Below, piece by piece: positions 40,959-51,988 of a stretch of 64,000 nt of DNA. Origin of the DNA: Vibrio penaeicida (GTDB taxonomy: Bacteria; Pseudomonadota; Gammaproteobacteria; Enterobacterales; Vibrionaceae); contig NZ_AP025144.1 in NCBI RefSeq assembly GCF_019977755.1, forward strand, positions 372,001 through 436,000, given 5' to 3'. The notes under the pieces are model-generated. The model did not search any database and had not been told where the DNA came from. It saw only the letters and a list, made by a program, of their open reading frames with translations. Position 1 is the stretch's first letter. The number at the start of each line of letters is the position of its first letter. Made by a program: the position numbers and the translations under genes.

Positions 40959-41369
40959 ATGCTACAACCTAAACGTACTAAGTTCCGTAAGGTTCAGACT
41001 GGTCGCAACCGTGGTCTAGCTAAAGGTACTGAAGTAAGCTTCGGCGAATTCGGTCTTAAAGCTGTAGGCCGTGGTCGTATCACTGCTCGTCAGATTGAAG
41101 CGGCTCGTCGTGCTATGACACGTCACATTAAACGTCAAGGTCAAATCTGGATTCGTATTTTTCCAGACAAACCTATCACAGAAAAACCGCTTGAAGTTCG
41201 TCAGGGTAAGGGTAAAGGTAACGTTGAGTACTGGGTAGCCCAAATCCAACCTGGAAAGGTAATGTACGAAATGAATGGCGTACCTGAAGAGTTGGCACGT
41301 GAAGCGTTCCGCCTTGCGGCGCGTAAACTGCCTGTAAAAACTACATTTGTAACTAAGCAGGTGATGTGA
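40959..41369 (+). CDS. rplP: 50S ribosomal protein L16
   Basis: L16 helps form the A site. The 136-residue protein begins [19 protein letters not shown] and contains [19 protein letters not shown]. Its stop codon overlaps the rpmC start by one base. Confidence 0.99.
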   Translation: MLQPKRTKFRKVQTGRNRGLAKGTEVSFGEFGLKAVGRGRITARQIEAARRAMTRHIKRQGQIWIRIFPDKPITEKPLEVRQGKGKGNVEYWVAQIQPGKVMYEMNGVPEELAREAFRLAARKLPVKTTFVTKQVM

Positions 41370-41560
41370 TGAAAGCACAAGATCTACGCGAGAAAAGCGT
41401 TGAAGAGCTTAACGCTGAGCTATTGAATTTGCTACGCGAACAGTTCAACTTGCGCATGCAAGCTGCAACTGGTCAGCTACAGCAAACTCATACTCTGAAA
41501 GCTGTGCGCCGTGATATCGCACGTGTGAAAACTGTTTTGACTGAGAAGGCAGGCGCATAA
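41369..41560 (+). CDS. rpmC: 50S ribosomal protein L29
   Basis: L29 is a small helical protein near the tunnel exit. The 63-residue form starts at the ATG at 41369 and contains [23 protein letters not shown] one codon earlier lies inside the rplP stop and is not used. The stop overlaps the rpsQ start. Confidence 0.98.
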   Translation: MKAQDLREKSVEELNAELLNLLREQFNLRMQAATGQLQQTHTLKAVRRDIARVKTVLTEKAGA

Positions 41561-41814
41561 TGAGCGACAAAATTCGTACTCAACAAGGTCGTGTAGTAAG
41601 CGACAAGATGGATAAGTCTATCGTTGTTGCTATCGAGCGCATGGTGAAACACCCAATTTACGGCAAGTTCGTAAAGCGCACAACTAAACTGCACGCGCAC
41701 GACGAAAACAACGAGTGTGGCCTAGGCGATACCGTTGAGATTCAAGAGTGTCGTCCACTGTCTAAGAAGAAATCTTGGACTTTGGTAAAAGTTGTAGAAA
41801 AAGCGAAGTTTTAA
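41560..41814 (+). CDS. rpsQ: 30S ribosomal protein S17
   Basis: S17 is an OB-fold primary binder of 16S rRNA. The 84-residue protein has [20 protein letters not shown] and [15 protein letters not shown]. It is the last gene of the S10 operon and is followed by a strong terminator. Confidence 0.99.
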   Translation: MSDKIRTQQGRVVSDKMDKSIVVAIERMVKHPIYGKFVKRTTKLHAHDENNECGLGDTVEIQECRPLSKKKSWTLVKVVEKAKF

Positions 41815-41835
41815 TTTCGTTTTGATACGATGAAA

Positions 41836-41872
41836 AAGCGGCTCCAATTATTTTTGGAGCCGCTTATTTTTT
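41836..41872 (+). terminator. terminator between the S10 and spc operons
   Basis: Eleven-base arms AAGCGGCTCCA/TGGAGCCGCTT with an AT loop are followed by ATTTTTT, 21 bases after the rpsQ stop. Confidence 0.93.
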
Positions 41873-41895
41873 GGCTACCCAAGTACATAAAAGGG

Positions 41896-41904
41896 TGGTA
41901 CAAT
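41896..41904 (+). promoter_or_regulatory. spc operon promoter, extended -10
   Basis: TG plus one base plus TACAAT is an extended -10 element 69 bases before rplN. The -35 region (near TACCCA) is weak. Its place just after a terminator supports an independent spc promoter. Confidence 0.65.
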
Positions 41905-41973
41905 TCGCAGCCCTTATAAAGAGGCAGCCCGACCCGTGAAGGGTCTAGTTTTAATATTTAGCGGAGCACTAAA

Positions 41974-42345
41974 ATGATCCAAATGCAAAGTACACTCGAC
42001 GCTGCGGATAACTCCGGCGCTCGTAGAGTAATGTGTATTAAGGTTCTGGGTGGCTCTCACCGCCGTTATGCACATATCGGAGATATCATCAAAGTTACTG
42101 TTAAGGAAGCAATTCCTCGCGGTAAAGTTAAAAAAGGTGATGTTCTGAAAGCGGTGGTAGTGCGCACTCGAAAAGGCGTACGTCGCCCAGACGGTTCTGT
42201 CATTCGCTTCGACCGTAATGCTTGTGTATTGTTGAATGACACTACTGAGCAACCAGTCGGCACACGTATCTTTGGTCCAGTGACTCGTGAACTTCGTAAT
42301 GCGAAATTCATGAAGATTGTTTCACTGGCTCCAGAAGTTCTGTAA
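41974..42345 (+). CDS. rplN: 50S ribosomal protein L14
   Basis: L14 forms bridges to the 30S subunit. The 123-residue protein begins [21 protein letters not shown] in outline and contains [16 protein letters not shown]. First gene of the spc operon. Confidence 0.99.
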   Translation: MIQMQSTLDAADNSGARRVMCIKVLGGSHRRYAHIGDIIKVTVKEAIPRGKVKKGDVLKAVVVRTRKGVRRPDGSVIRFDRNACVLLNDTTEQPVGTRIFGPVTRELRNAKFMKIVSLAPEVL

Positions 42346-42358
42346 GGAGCGGCACAAA

Positions 42359-42676
42359 ATGGCAGCTAAAATCCGTCGTAACGACGAAGTAATCGTTCTT
42401 GCTGGTAAAGATAAAGGCAAGCGCGGTAAAGTAACTAAGGTTCTTGAAACTGGTAAAGTTATCGTTGAAGGTATCAACCTTGTTAAGAAGCACCAAAAGC
42501 CTGTACCGGCTCTAGGTCAACAAGGTGGCATCGTTGAACAAGAAGCAGCAATTGATGCTTCCAACGTTGCAGTTTTCAATGCGGCTACTGGTAAAGCGGA
42601 CCGTATCGGTTTCCGTTTTGAAGAAGGCAAAAAAGTGCGTTTCTTCAAATCAAACGGTGAAACTGTTTCTAACTAA
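42359..42676 (+). CDS. rplX: 50S ribosomal protein L24
   Basis: L24 starts 50S assembly. The 105-residue form begins [20 protein letters not shown], a KOW motif. A longer frame overlapping rplN is rejected because family length and the AAGGAGC site favour 42359. Confidence 0.98.
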   Translation: MAAKIRRNDEVIVLAGKDKGKRGKVTKVLETGKVIVEGINLVKKHQKPVPALGQQGGIVEQEAAIDASNVAVFNAATGKADRIGFRFEEGKKVRFFKSNGETVSN

Positions 42677-42700
42677 TAGAAAGTAATTTGGAGTTCTACT

Positions 42701-43240
42701 ATGGCGAAACTGCATGATTACTACAAGTCGTCTGTAGTTGCTGAGCTTACCAAAGAGTTCAGCTACTCAAGCGTCATGCAAGTCCCTAGGATTGAAAAAA
42801 TCACCCTAAACATGGGCGTTGGTGAAGCAATCAACGATAAGAAACTGCTAGAAAACGCAGCAGCTGATATGGCAACGATCTCTGGTCAAAAGCCTCTTAT
42901 CACTAAAGCGCGTAAATCTGTTGCAGGTTTCAAAATTCGTGAAGGCTACCCAATTGGTTGTAAAGTAACCTTACGTGGCGAACGTATGTGGGATTTCTTC
43001 GAGCGTTTAATCTCGATTGCACTTCCACGTGTACGTGATTTCCGTGGTGTTAGCGCGAAGTCTTTTGACGGTCGTGGTAACTACAGCATGGGCGTTCGCG
43101 AGCAAATCATCTTCCCGGAAATCGACTACGATAAAGTCGATCGTGTACGCGGTCTTGATATTACTATCACGACGTCTGCAAGCTCCGATGAGGAAGGCCG
43201 TGCTCTGCTGGCTGCCTTTAACTTCCCATTCCGTAAGTAA
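42701..43240 (+). CDS. rplE: 50S ribosomal protein L5
   Basis: L5 binds 5S rRNA. The 179-residue protein contains [17 protein letters not shown] and [15 protein letters not shown]. Standard spc position after rplX. Confidence 0.99.
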   Translation: MAKLHDYYKSSVVAELTKEFSYSSVMQVPRIEKITLNMGVGEAINDKKLLENAAADMATISGQKPLITKARKSVAGFKIREGYPIGCKVTLRGERMWDFFERLISIALPRVRDFRGVSAKSFDGRGNYSMGVREQIIFPEIDYDKVDRVRGLDITITTSASSDEEGRALLAAFNFPFRK

Positions 43241-43257
43241 GGTGAAGGGTTACTGTT

Positions 43258-43563
43258 ATGGCTAAACAATCAATGAAAGCGCGCGAAACTAAACGCGCGA
43301 AGCTAGTAGCTAAGTTCGCTGAGAAGCGTTCAGCGCTTAAAGCTATCATTAGCGATGTTAACGCATCTGAAGAAGATCGTTGGAATGCGGTTCTTAAACT
43401 GCAATCTCTTCCACGTGATTCAAGTGCATCACGTCAGCGCAACCGTTGCAACCAAACTGGTCGTCCACACGGTTACCTACGTAAGTTCGGTCTAAGCCGC
43501 ATTAAGGTTCGTGAAGCTTGCATGAAAGGCGAGATTCCGGGTCTTCGTAAGGCTAGCTGGTAA
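43258..43563 (+). CDS. rpsN: 30S ribosomal protein S14
   Basis: S14 is a late-binding head protein. The 101-residue sequence has no CxxC zinc pairs and contains [17 protein letters not shown], so it is the zinc-independent (long) form typical of enterobacteria and vibrios. Confidence 0.99.
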   Translation: MAKQSMKARETKRAKLVAKFAEKRSALKAIISDVNASEEDRWNAVLKLQSLPRDSSASRQRNRCNQTGRPHGYLRKFGLSRIKVREACMKGEIPGLRKASW

Positions 43564-43592
43564 TTGCCACTTAATCATTTGGAGTAAAATCT

Positions 43593-43985
43593 ATGAGCAT
43601 GCAAGATCCGATTTCGGATATGCTGACCCGCGTTCGTAACGGTCAGGCAGCAAATAAAGTTGCTGTAAAAATGCCTTCTTCAAAGCTTAAAGTTGCAATT
43701 GCTGCACTACTAAAAGCTGAAGGTTACATCGCAGACTTCGCTGTAAGCGGCGAAGCGAAACCAGAGCTAGAAGTAACTCTTAAGTACTTCCAAGCTAAAC
43801 CAGTAATCGAGCAAATCCAACGTGTTTCACGTCCAGGTCTGCGTGTCTACAAAAATAAAGACTCGCTACCTACTGTGATGGGCGGTTTGGGTGTTGCTGT
43901 AGTGTCCACTTCCAAGGGTCTGATGTCTGACCGTGCTGCTCGTAAAGCAGGTCTTGGTGGTGAAATCATCTGCTACGTAGCTTAA
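43593..43985 (+). CDS. rpsH: 30S ribosomal protein S8
   Basis: S8 is a primary 16S rRNA binder and in E. coli represses the spc operon at the rplE start. The 130-residue protein begins [19 protein letters not shown] and ends [11 protein letters not shown]. Confidence 0.99.
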   Translation: MSMQDPISDMLTRVRNGQAANKVAVKMPSSKLKVAIAALLKAEGYIADFAVSGEAKPELEVTLKYFQAKPVIEQIQRVSRPGLRVYKNKDSLPTVMGGLGVAVVSTSKGLMSDRAARKAGLGGEIICYVA

Positions 43986-43997
43986 TAGGAGTAGACT

Positions 43998-44531
43998 ATG
44001 TCTCGTGTTGCTAAAGCACCTGTCGCTATTCCAGCTGGCGTAGAGGTGAAACTAAACGGCCAAGAACTTAGCGTTAAGGGTCCTAAAGGCGAATTGTCTC
44101 GTGTATTCAACGACGCTGTTGTGCTTTCTCAAGAAGAAAGCAAGCTAACTTTCGGTCCACGCGAAGGTGCGGCTAACGCATGGGCACAAGCTGGTACAGC
44201 TCGTGCACTTGCAAACAACATGGTTGTTGGTGTTACTGAAGGCTTTACTAAGAAGCTAACTCTAAAGGGTGTTGGTTACCGTGCTGCTGTTAAAGGCAAC
44301 GCAGTAAACTTGACTCTAGGCTTCTCTCACCCAGTTGAGCACGAAGTGCCAGCGGGTATTAAAGCCGAATGTCCAAGCCAAACTGAAATTGTCCTAACTG
44401 GTGCTGATAAGCAGTTAGTTGGTCAAGTTGCGGCTGACATTCGTTCTTACCGTGAGCCTGAGCCTTATAAAGGTAAAGGTGTTCGTTACGCAGATGAAAA
44501 TGTGCGTACTAAAGAAGCTAAGAAGAAGTAA
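43998..44531 (+). CDS. rplF: 50S ribosomal protein L6
   Basis: L6 is near the factor-binding site. The 177-residue protein has two similar domains; the second ends [18 protein letters not shown] with [16 protein letters not shown]. Standard spc position. Confidence 0.99.
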   Translation: MSRVAKAPVAIPAGVEVKLNGQELSVKGPKGELSRVFNDAVVLSQEESKLTFGPREGAANAWAQAGTARALANNMVVGVTEGFTKKLTLKGVGYRAAVKGNAVNLTLGFSHPVEHEVPAGIKAECPSQTEIVLTGADKQLVGQVAADIRSYREPEPYKGKGVRYADENVRTKEAKKK

Positions 44532-44540
44532 GGTAACACT

Positions 44541-44894
44541 ATGGATAAGAAAGCATCTCGCATCCGTCGTGCTACACGTGCACGTCGTAAGATTGCAGAA
44601 CTTCGCGCGACTCGCCTAGTTGTACACCGCACTCCTCGTCACGTGTATGCACAGGTTATCGCATCAAACGGCTCTGAGGTTATCGCTGCCGCTTCTACTG
44701 TAGAAAAGGCGATCCGTGAGCAAGTTAAGAATACTGGTAACGTTGACGCTGCTAAAGCTGTAGGTAAAGCTATTGCTGAGCGCGCTATCGAAAAAGGCAT
44801 CTCTGATGTTGCTTTCGATCGTTCTGGTTTCCAATACCACGGTCGAGTAGCGGCGCTAGCAGATTCTGCTCGCGAAGCTGGTCTGAAATTCTAA
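44541..44894 (+). CDS. rplR: 50S ribosomal protein L18
   Basis: L18 binds 5S rRNA in the central protuberance. The 117-residue protein begins [17 protein letters not shown] and ends with the conserved [17 protein letters not shown] segment. Confidence 0.99.
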   Translation: MDKKASRIRRATRARRKIAELRATRLVVHRTPRHVYAQVIASNGSEVIAAASTVEKAIREQVKNTGNVDAAKAVGKAIAERAIEKGISDVAFDRSGFQYHGRVAALADSAREAGLKF

Positions 44895-44908
44895 GGTAGG
44901 GTTGGAAG

Positions 44909-45409
44909 ATGGCTAAAGAACAACAACAAGCTACAGATTTGCACGAAAAGCTAATTGCTGTTAACCGTGTTTCTAAAACGGTTAAAGGTGGTCGAATCTT
45001 TAGTTTTACTGCACTAACTGTTGTTGGTGACGGTAATGGTCGCGTTGGTTTCGGTTACGGCAAAGCTCGTGAAGTACCAGCAGCGATTCAAAAAGCAATG
45101 GAAAAAGCGCGCCGTAACATGGTTACTGTAGCGCTTAATGACGGAACTCTTCACCACGCGGTGAAAGGTCGTCACACTGGCTCAAAAGTTTACATGCAGC
45201 CAGCTGCAGAAGGTACTGGTATCATCGCAGGTGGTGCGATGCGTGCAGTACTTGAAGTTGTAGGTGTTCATAACGTACTTGCTAAAGCATACGGTTCTAC
45301 GAACCCTATCAACATCGTTCGCGCGACGATCGATGGTCTGAGTGGCATGAAGTCTCCTGAGATGGTTGCTGCTAAGCGTGGTCTAACTGTTGAATCTATT
45401 TCGGAGTAA
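44909..45409 (+). CDS. rpsE: 30S ribosomal protein S5
   Basis: S5 affects decoding accuracy and mRNA unwinding. The 166-residue protein has [20 protein letters not shown] in outline and the loop [16 protein letters not shown], where spectinomycin-resistance changes occur in other species. Confidence 0.99.
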   Translation: MAKEQQQATDLHEKLIAVNRVSKTVKGGRIFSFTALTVVGDGNGRVGFGYGKAREVPAAIQKAMEKARRNMVTVALNDGTLHHAVKGRHTGSKVYMQPAAEGTGIIAGGAMRAVLEVVGVHNVLAKAYGSTNPINIVRATIDGLSGMKSPEMVAAKRGLTVESISE

Positions 45410-45416
45410 GAACACC

Positions 45417-45593
45417 ATGGCAACTATTAAAGTAACTCAAACTAAAAGCTCAATTGGCCGTCTACCAAAGCACAAAGCGTCTTTGCGTGGTCTAGGTCTT
45501 CGTCGTATCAACCACACTGTAGAACTTGAAGATACTCCGTGCGTGCGCGGAATGATCAACAAGGTTTACTACATGGTTAAAGTTGAGGAGTAA
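45417..45593 (+). CDS. rpmD: 50S ribosomal protein L30
   Basis: A 58-residue protein starting [19 protein letters not shown] and containing [16 protein letters not shown]. The ATG at 45417, seven bases after the rpsE stop, gives the family length; an upstream start inside rpsE is rejected. Confidence 0.98.
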   Translation: MATIKVTQTKSSIGRLPKHKASLRGLGLRRINHTVELEDTPCVRGMINKVYYMVKVEE

Positions 45594-45598
45594 TCAGA

Positions 45599-46033
45599 AT
45601 GCGTTTGAATACTCTATCACCGGCTGCAGGTTCTAAGCCTTCTAAGAAGCGTTTAGGTCGCGGTATCGGTTCAGGCCTTGGTAAAACAGGTGGCCGTGGT
45701 CATAAAGGTCAAAAATCACGTTCTGGCGGCAGTGTTCGTCCAGGTTTTGAAGGCGGTCAGATGCCTTTGAAACAACGTCTACCAAAATTCGGTTTCACTT
45801 CTCGTAAGAGTCTAGTGACTTCTGAAGTTCGTCTAGGTGAACTGGCGAAGGTAGATGGTGACGTAGTTGATCTAAACAGCTTGAAAGCTGCTAACGTAAT
45901 CACTAAGAACATCGAATTTGTTAAAGTTGTTCTTTCTGGTGAAATTAGCAAAGCTGTGACTGTTAAAGGTCTACGCGTAACTAAAGGTGCTAAAGCTGCA
46001 ATCGAAGCTGCAGGCGGTAAAATCGAGGATTAA
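45599..46033 (+). CDS. rplO: 50S ribosomal protein L15
   Basis: L15 is a late assembly protein. The 144-residue sequence has the glycine/arginine-rich N-terminal extension [19 protein letters not shown] and then [18 protein letters not shown]. Confidence 0.99.
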   Translation: MRLNTLSPAAGSKPSKKRLGRGIGSGLGKTGGRGHKGQKSRSGGSVRPGFEGGQMPLKQRLPKFGFTSRKSLVTSEVRLGELAKVDGDVVDLNSLKAANVITKNIEFVKVVLSGEISKAVTVKGLRVTKGAKAAIEAAGGKIED

Positions 46034-46054
46034 TACTCGAGGGACGAGGTACAG

Positions 46055-47395
46055 ATGGCTAAAAAACCAGGACAAGATTTTCGTAGTGCTCAAAGCGGCT
46101 TAGCTGAACTAAAGTCGCGCTTATTATTCGTATTAGGTGCACTTTTAGTATTCAGAGCGGGCTCTTTTGTACCGATCCCTGGTATTGACGCAGCTGTACT
46201 TGCCGATTTGTTCGAACAGCAAAAGGGTACCATCGTAGAAATGTTTAACATGTTCTCCGGTGGTGCACTTGAGCGTGCTTCTATATTAGCGTTGGGCATC
46301 ATGCCGTATATTTCGGCATCGATTGTTGTCCAACTGCTAACTGTAGTTCATCCTGCGTTAGCTGAACTCAAGAAAGAGGGTGAAGCCGGCCGTCGTAAGA
46401 TAAGCCAATATACGCGTTACGGCACGCTTGTACTTGCTACATTCCAAGCTATTGGTATTGCAACTGCTTTGCCAAGCATGGTCACAGGTCAATTGGTCGT
46501 TATCGATCAAACCATGTTTACTGTTATTGCAACCATCAGTCTAGTAACCGGCACCATGTTCTTAATGTGGTTAGGTGAACAGATTACTGAGCGAGGAATT
46601 GGTAACGGTATCTCATTGATTATCTTTGCAGGTATCGTCGCTGGATTGCCATCGGCAATCGGTCAAACAATAGAGCAAGCGCGTCAAGGTGAACTGAACG
46701 TACTTCTTCTGTTGCTAATTGCTGTTTTAGCGTTTGCAGTGATTTACTTCGTTGTTTTCATGGAGCGTGGTCAACGTCGAATCGTCGTTAACTATGCGAA
46801 ACGTCAGCAAGGTCGTAAAGTTTTTGCAGCGCAAAGCACACACTTGCCTCTTAAAATTAATATGGCAGGTGTGATACCAGCGATTTTTGCGTCTAGTATT
46901 ATTTTGTTCCCAGGAACATTAGCGCAGTGGTTTGGTAACTCAGGTGGTGAGGACAGCGCATTCAGTTGGTTAACTGATGTGTCTTTGGCCCTTAGCCCTG
47001 GACAGCCTCTGTATGTAATGCTTTATGCAGCAGCGATTATTTTCTTCTGTTTCTTTTATACAGCGTTGGTTTTCAACCCACGTGAAACAGCAGATAATTT
47101 GAAGAAGTCTGGAGCGTTCGTACCCGGTATCCGCCCAGGTGAGCAGACAGCTAAGTACATTGATAAAGTAATGACGCGATTAACCCTAGCAGGTGCGTTA
47201 TACATTACCTTTATCTGTCTGATTCCCGAGTTCATGATGATCGCTTGGAACGTACGTTTCTATTTTGGCGGTACATCACTACTTATCGTAGTTGTTGTTA
47301 TCATGGACTTCATGGCACAGGTACAGACTCATCTGATGTCACAACAGTATGATTCTGTGTTGAAAAAAGCGAATCTGAAAGGCTACGGTCGTTAA
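46055..47395 (+). CDS. secY: preprotein translocase subunit SecY
   Basis: SecY forms the protein-conducting channel of the inner membrane with SecE and SecG. The 446-residue protein has ten membrane segments, the plug region after [11 protein letters not shown] and the cytoplasmic loop ending [20 protein letters not shown], plus the C-terminal [18 protein letters not shown]. Located after rplO as in E. coli. Confidence 0.99.
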   Translation: MAKKPGQDFRSAQSGLAELKSRLLFVLGALLVFRAGSFVPIPGIDAAVLADLFEQQKGTIVEMFNMFSGGALERASILALGIMPYISASIVVQLLTVVHPALAELKKEGEAGRRKISQYTRYGTLVLATFQAIGIATALPSMVTGQLVVIDQTMFTVIATISLVTGTMFLMWLGEQITERGIGNGISLIIFAGIVAGLPSAIGQTIEQARQGELNVLLLLLIAVLAFAVIYFVVFMERGQRRIVVNYAKRQQGRKVFAAQSTHLPLKINMAGVIPAIFASSIILFPGTLAQWFGNSGGEDSAFSWLTDVSLALSPGQPLYVMLYAAAIIFFCFFYTALVFNPRETADNLKKSGAFVPGIRPGEQTAKYIDKVMTRLTLAGALYITFICLIPEFMMIAWNVRFYFGGTSLLIVVVVIMDFMAQVQTHLMSQQYDSVLKKANLKGYGR

Positions 47396-47433
47396 TTCGA
47401 CAGTAGTTTCAGATTTCATTACGGAGTTTAGCA

Positions 47434-47547
47434 ATGAAAGTTCGTGCTTCCGTTAAAAAAATCTGCCGTAACTGTAAAGTAATCAAGCGTAACGGTGTCG
47501 TTCGCGTGATTTGCAGTGAGCCAAAGCACAAGCAGCGCCAAGGCTAA
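47434..47547 (+). CDS. rpmJ: 50S ribosomal protein L36
   Basis: A 37-residue protein beginning [18 protein letters not shown] and ending EPKHKQRQG. The residues Cys11, Cys14, Cys27 and His32 form the zinc site of the zinc-binding L36 type. It starts 38 bases after secY with CGGAG upstream. It is the last gene of the spc unit. Confidence 0.97.
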
Positions 47548-47566
47548 TTTAAGCAGAAATTTTTAC

Positions 47567-47595
47567 TTGAAATATAAGGTAGTGTCGAGTATATT
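47567..47595 (+). promoter_or_regulatory. alpha operon promoter
   Basis: TTGAAA (47567-47572), a 17-base spacer and TATATT (47590-47595) form a good sigma-70 promoter 101 bases before rpsM. Confidence 0.7.
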
Positions 47596-47696
47596 CCTCG
47601 GCCTACCTTTTGCGTGCAAAAGAAGTAGTATCCCGCAGCGTATCCTCTACGGGCTTTGCTGCGGATAATTTCTTATATAAGTACTAGGAGTGAATA
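47596..47696 (+). promoter_or_regulatory. alpha operon leader with stem-loop, probable S4 control site
   Basis: The leader contains a 7-base stem CCGCAGC (47633-47639)/GCTGCGG (47658-47664) with an 18-base loop that holds CGGG, able to pair with the CCCG overlapping the 5' arm. In E. coli, S4 binds a pseudoknot in the same position to repress rpsM. A pseudoknot here is inferred. Confidence 0.5.
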
Positions 47697-48053
47697 GTGG
47701 CCCGTATAGCAGGCATTAACATTCCTGATCAGAAGCATGCTGTGATTGCATTAACTGCAATTTACGGCATCGGTAAAACTCGCGCTCAAGCTATTCTAGC
47801 TGACGTGAGTATTGCTGAAAATGTGAAGATCAGTGAACTAACTGAAGAGCAGATTGATCAACTGCGTGATGGTGTAGCTAAGTACACTGTAGAAGGTGAT
47901 CTACGTCGTGAAGTTTCCATGAACATCAAGCGTCTTATGGACCTTGGTTGTTACCGTGGTCTTCGTCATCGTCGCAGTCTACCACTACGTGGACAGCGTA
48001 CTAAAACCAACGCTCGCACCCGTAAGGGTCCGCGCAAGCCGATCAAAAAATAA
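47697..48053 (+). CDS. rpsM: 30S ribosomal protein S13
   Basis: S13 contacts P-site tRNA and the 50S subunit. The 118-residue protein begins with a GTG ([19 protein letters not shown]) and ends with the basic tail [14 protein letters not shown]. First gene of the alpha operon. Confidence 0.99.
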   Translation: MARIAGINIPDQKHAVIALTAIYGIGKTRAQAILADVSIAENVKISELTEEQIDQLRDGVAKYTVEGDLRREVSMNIKRLMDLGCYRGLRHRRSLPLRGQRTKTNARTRKGPRKPIKK

Positions 48054-48064
48054 TCGGAAGGTAG

Positions 48065-48460
<396 letters not shown>

Positions 48461-48487
48461 CGTTTCTAGGAAAGTTGGAGAAGAATC

Positions 48488-49108
48488 ATGGCAAGATATT
48501 TGGGTCCTAAGCTGAAGCTTAGCCGTCGCGAAGGCACTGACTTATTCCTTAAGTCTGGTGTTCGTGCGATTGATACCAAGTGTAAAATCGATAACGCACC
48601 AGGTGTACACGGCGCTCGTCGCGGTCGTCTATCTGAATATGGCGTTCAGCTTCGTGAGAAGCAAAAAGTTCGTCGTATGTACGGCGTTCTAGAAAAACAA
48701 TTCCGTAACTACTACAAAGAAGCTGCACGCCTTAAAGGCAACACGGGTGAAAACCTACTTCAGCTTCTTGAAGGTCGTCTTGATAACGTAGTTTACCGCA
48801 TGGGCTTTGGCGCAACTCGCGCAGAAGCACGTCAGCTAGTTAGCCATAAAGCTATCCTAGTAAACGGTAAAGTTGTAAACGTTCCTTCATTCAAAGTTGC
48901 GGCTAACGACGTTGTATCTATTCGTGAGAAAGCTAAACAGCAATCTCGCATTAAGGCAGCTATTGAAGTTGCTGAACAACGCGAAAAACCAACTTGGATT
49001 GAAGTAGATGGTGGCAAGATGGAAGGTACGTTCAAGCGTTTGCCTGAGCGTTCAGATCTGTCAGCTGACATCAACGAACACCTGATCGTCGAGCTTTACT
49101 CTAAGTAA
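48488..49108 (+). CDS. rpsD: 30S ribosomal protein S4
   Basis: S4 starts 30S assembly and in E. coli represses the alpha operon. The 206-residue protein begins [19 protein letters not shown] and has the S4 RNA-binding domain ([23 protein letters not shown] in outline). Confidence 0.99.
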   Translation: MARYLGPKLKLSRREGTDLFLKSGVRAIDTKCKIDNAPGVHGARRGRLSEYGVQLREKQKVRRMYGVLEKQFRNYYKEAARLKGNTGENLLQLLEGRLDNVVYRMGFGATRAEARQLVSHKAILVNGKVVNVPSFKVAANDVVSIREKAKQQSRIKAAIEVAEQREKPTWIEVDGGKMEGTFKRLPERSDLSADINEHLIVELYSK

Positions 49109-49132
49109 GGTTTAAATTAAAGAGAGGACACA

Positions 49133-50125
49133 ATGCAGGGTTCTGTAACAGAATTTCTTAAGCCACGTCTTGTTGACATTGAACAAGTTAGCACGACACA
49201 CGCAAAAGTAACTCTTGAGCCATTAGAGCGTGGCTTTGGTCATACTCTAGGTAATGCGCTTCGTCGCATTCTTCTATCTTCTATGCCTGGTTGCGCAGTA
49301 ACCGAGGTTGAGATTGAAGGCGTTCTTCACGAGTACAGCACCAAAGAAGGTGTACAAGAAGATATCCTTGAGATCCTTCTTAACCTGAAAGGTCTTGCTG
49401 TTAAAGTGGCAGAGGGCAAAGATGAAGTGTTTATTACACTGAACAAATCAGGCTCGGGCCCTGTTGTTGCAGGTGACATCACCCATGATGGTGATGTAGA
49501 GATCGCTAACCCAGAGCACGTTATTTGTCATCTAACTGATGATAATGCTGAAATCGCTATGCGTATTAAAGTAGAACGTGGTCGTGGTTATGTTCCAGCA
49601 TCGTCTCGTATCCATACTGAAGAAGATGAGCGCCCAATCGGTCGTTTGCTTGTTGACGCAACTTACAGTCCTGTAGACAAAATTGCCTACACTGTAGAAG
49701 CGGCACGTGTTGAGCAGCGTACTGACTTGGATAAGCTTGTTATCGATATGGAAACGAACGGTACTCTTGATCCAGAAGAAGCAATTCGTCGTTCTGCAAC
49801 AATCCTTGCTGAGCAACTTGATGCCTTCGTAGATCTTCGTGACATTCGTGTCCCTGAAGAGAAGGAAGAGAAGCCGGAGTTCGATCCGATCCTACTGCGT
49901 CCTGTAGACGATCTTGAACTAACAGTTCGCTCTGCTAACTGTTTGAAAGCAGAAGCGATTCACTACATCGGTGATCTTGTACAGCGTACTGAGGTTGAGC
50001 TACTTAAAACGCCTAACCTTGGTAAGAAGTCTCTTACTGAGATTAAAGACGTGCTTGCTTCACGTGGACTGTCTCTAGGTATGCGCCTAGAAAACTGGCC
50101 ACCAGCGTCGATCGCTGAAGATTAA
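49133..50125 (+). CDS. rpoA: RNA polymerase alpha subunit
   Basis: The 330-residue alpha subunit has the N-terminal assembly domain ([19 protein letters not shown]) and the C-terminal domain (about residues 250-330) that binds UP elements and activators such as Crp, with [14 protein letters not shown] containing the DNA-contacting arginine equivalent to Arg265. Located between rpsD and rplQ as usual. Confidence 0.99.
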   Translation: MQGSVTEFLKPRLVDIEQVSTTHAKVTLEPLERGFGHTLGNALRRILLSSMPGCAVTEVEIEGVLHEYSTKEGVQEDILEILLNLKGLAVKVAEGKDEVFITLNKSGSGPVVAGDITHDGDVEIANPEHVICHLTDDNAEIAMRIKVERGRGYVPASSRIHTEEDERPIGRLLVDATYSPVDKIAYTVEAARVEQRTDLDKLVIDMETNGTLDPEEAIRRSATILAEQLDAFVDLRDIRVPEEKEEKPEFDPILLRPVDDLELTVRSANCLKAEAIHYIGDLVQRTEVELLKTPNLGKKSLTEIKDVLASRGLSLGMRLENWPPASIAED

Positions 50126-50151
50126 TCGATAATAGTTAGAAGGATTAGGTC

Positions 50152-50538
50152 ATGCGCCATCGTAAGAGTGGTCGTCAACTCAACCGCAACAGCAGTCATC
50201 GCAAGGCGATGTTCAGCAACATGGCTAGCTCTCTAGTACGTCATGAAGTTATCAAGACTACTTTGCCAAAAGCAAAAGAGCTGCGTCGCGTCGTTGAGCC
50301 TTTGATTACACTAGCTAAGACTGACAGCGTTGCTAACCGTCGTCTGGCATTTGCTCGCACTCGTGATAACGAAGTTGTGGCAAAACTATTTAACGAACTA
50401 GGTCCACGTTTCGCTGCTCGTCAGGGCGGTTACACTCGTATCCTAAAAGCCGGTTTCCGTACTGGTGACAAAGCTCCAATGGCTTACATTGAGCTTGTTG
50501 ATCGCCCAGAAGTTGCTGAAGAAGCAGCTGCTGAGTAA
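50152..50538 (+). CDS. rplQ: 50S ribosomal protein L17
   Basis: L17 is near the tunnel exit. The 128-residue protein begins [20 protein letters not shown] and contains [20 protein letters not shown]. Last gene of the alpha operon, before a strong terminator. Confidence 0.99.
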   Translation: MRHRKSGRQLNRNSSHRKAMFSNMASSLVRHEVIKTTLPKAKELRRVVEPLITLAKTDSVANRRLAFARTRDNEVVAKLFNELGPRFAARQGGYTRILKAGFRTGDKAPMAYIELVDRPEVAEEAAAE

Positions 50539-50556
50539 TCAGTTCGTGTAGAACTT

Positions 50557-50586
50557 AAAAGCCGAGCGTAATGCTCGGCTTTTTTG
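50557..50586 (+). terminator. terminator of the alpha operon
   Basis: AAAAGCCGAGC/GCTCGGCTTTT stem with a short loop and T run, 19 bases after rplQ. Confidence 0.93.
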
Positions 50587-50603
50587 TACCTGTAAATTAG
50601 AGA

Positions 50604-51872
50604 CTACGCTTTTAGGGCTTGCTCTAAATCTGCGATGATGTCATCTATATGTTCAATGCCAACCGATAAGCGAATCATTTCAGGTACAACACCTGCATTT
50701 GCTTGTTCTTCGACACTCATCTGCCTATGGGTTGTTGAAGCAGGATGACACGCAAGCGATTTGGCATCGCCAATATTCACAAGTCTCTTGAAAAGATTAA
50801 GCGCATCGTAAAAACGTATACCAGCATCATAGCCATCTTTCAAACCAAATGACAAAATAGCAGAGGGTTTACCGCCCATGTATTTTTGAGCCAGACCGTA
50901 ATGGTCAGAGCTCTCCAGTCCCGCATAGCTAATCCAACTGACTTTCTCATGCTGTTCTAGATATTTGGCTACTTTTAGTGCGTTATCGCAATGTCTTTCC
51001 ATTCTAAGGGAAAGGGTTTCCAATCCTTGCATTAGCATGAAGGCATTCATAGGTGATAAAGCAGCCCCGGTATTACGCAGTGGAACCGTTCTTGCTCTTC
51101 CTATAAAGGCCGCTTCACCGAAGGCTTCTGTGTATACAACCCCGTGGTAGGAAGGTTCAGGCTGATTAAATACAGGGAATCGATCCTTATACTTTGCCCA
51201 TGGGAATTTTCCTGAATCAACAATAACTCCCCCAAGCGTGGTGCCGTGGCCTCCTACGTATTTCGTCAAAGAGTGAACGACAATGTCCGCACCAAATTGA
51301 ATAGGTTTGCAAAGGACAGGTGTTGCGACCGTATTATCAATAATGACGGGAACACCTTTCGCGTGCGCTAAGGTTGAAATGCTCTCAATGTCGACGATGT
51401 TACCTGCTGGGTTACCTATAGACTCACAATAAACCGCTTTGGTGTTTTCATCGATTAACTCAGCTAAGCTTTCAGGTTTATCATCCTTTGCGAACTTAAC
51501 CTCAATACCTTGTTGTGGCAGCATATGCGCAAATAAAGTGTAGGTACCACCATAGAGCTGAGGCGTCGAGACAATGTTGTCTCCACTTTGAGCTAGTGTT
51601 AGAACCGCATAATTAATTGCGGCACTGCCAGCACTCACAACTAACCCAGCAAGTCCACCCTCTAACGCAGCCATTCTTTGCTCTAGCACGTCATTGGTAG
51701 GGTTCATTATACGAGTATAGATATTTCCAGGGACTTCTAAGTTGAAGAGATCAGCGCCATGCTGAGCGTTGTCGAATTCATAAGCAACTGTTTGATATAT
51801 TGGGGTCGCAACAGCTTTAGTTGTGGGATCGGTTTGATAGCCGTGATGAATTGACAGTGTTTCGTCTTTCAT
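50604..51872 (-). CDS. metY: O-acetylhomoserine aminocarboxypropyltransferase/sulfhydrylase
   Basis: MetY makes homocysteine directly from O-acetylhomoserine and sulfide, a PLP-dependent route to methionine. The 422-residue protein begins MKDETLSIHHGYQTDPTTKA and has the Cys/Met-metabolism PLP signature, with the cofactor lysine in VHSLTKYVGGHGTTLGGV. The long insert after the lysine (PEPSYHGVVY) separates this group from MetB and MetC. It is a single gene, convergent with rplQ. I see no SAM riboswitch or clear MetJ boxes upstream. Confidence 0.93.
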   Translation of the reverse strand: MKDETLSIHHGYQTDPTTKAVATPIYQTVAYEFDNAQHGADLFNLEVPGNIYTRIMNPTNDVLEQRMAALEGGLAGLVVSAGSAAINYAVLTLAQSGDNIVSTPQLYGGTYTLFAHMLPQQGIEVKFAKDDKPESLAELIDENTKAVYCESIGNPAGNIVDIESISTLAHAKGVPVIIDNTVATPVLCKPIQFGADIVVHSLTKYVGGHGTTLGGVIVDSGKFPWAKYKDRFPVFNQPEPSYHGVVYTEAFGEAAFIGRARTVPLRNTGAALSPMNAFMLMQGLETLSLRMERHCDNALKVAKYLEQHEKVSWISYAGLESSDHYGLAQKYMGGKPSAILSFGLKDGYDAGIRFYDALNLFKRLVNIGDAKSLACHPASTTHRQMSVEEQANAGVVPEMIRLSVGIEHIDDIIADLEQALKA

Positions 51873-51924
51873 AATACCTACTCTTCCATGATTAAAAATT
51901 CAGAGTGGCATACTTTTCAGTTTG

Positions 51925-51952
51925 TTAAAGAGAGGGTGGTCAAAAACCACCC
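51925..51952 (-). terminator. possible terminator after the DUF2780 gene
   Basis: GGGTGGT (51934-51940) and ACCACCC (51946-51952) form a 7-base stem with a 5-base loop. On the minus strand it is followed by CTCTCTTT, a weak T run. It lies 37 bases after the DUF2780 stop. Confidence 0.4.
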
Positions 51953-51988
51953 AATTATTGATTGGAGTGTTACTGGTGGCTTAGAGCT

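Noticed and set aside
41914..42252. Minus-strand open frame opposite rplN
   Set aside because: Shadow of a ribosomal protein gene with strong codon bias, which often leaves long antisense frames.
51873..51988. SAM riboswitch or MetJ boxes before metY
   Set aside because: No conserved riboswitch core and no tandem AGACGTCT-like boxes are visible.
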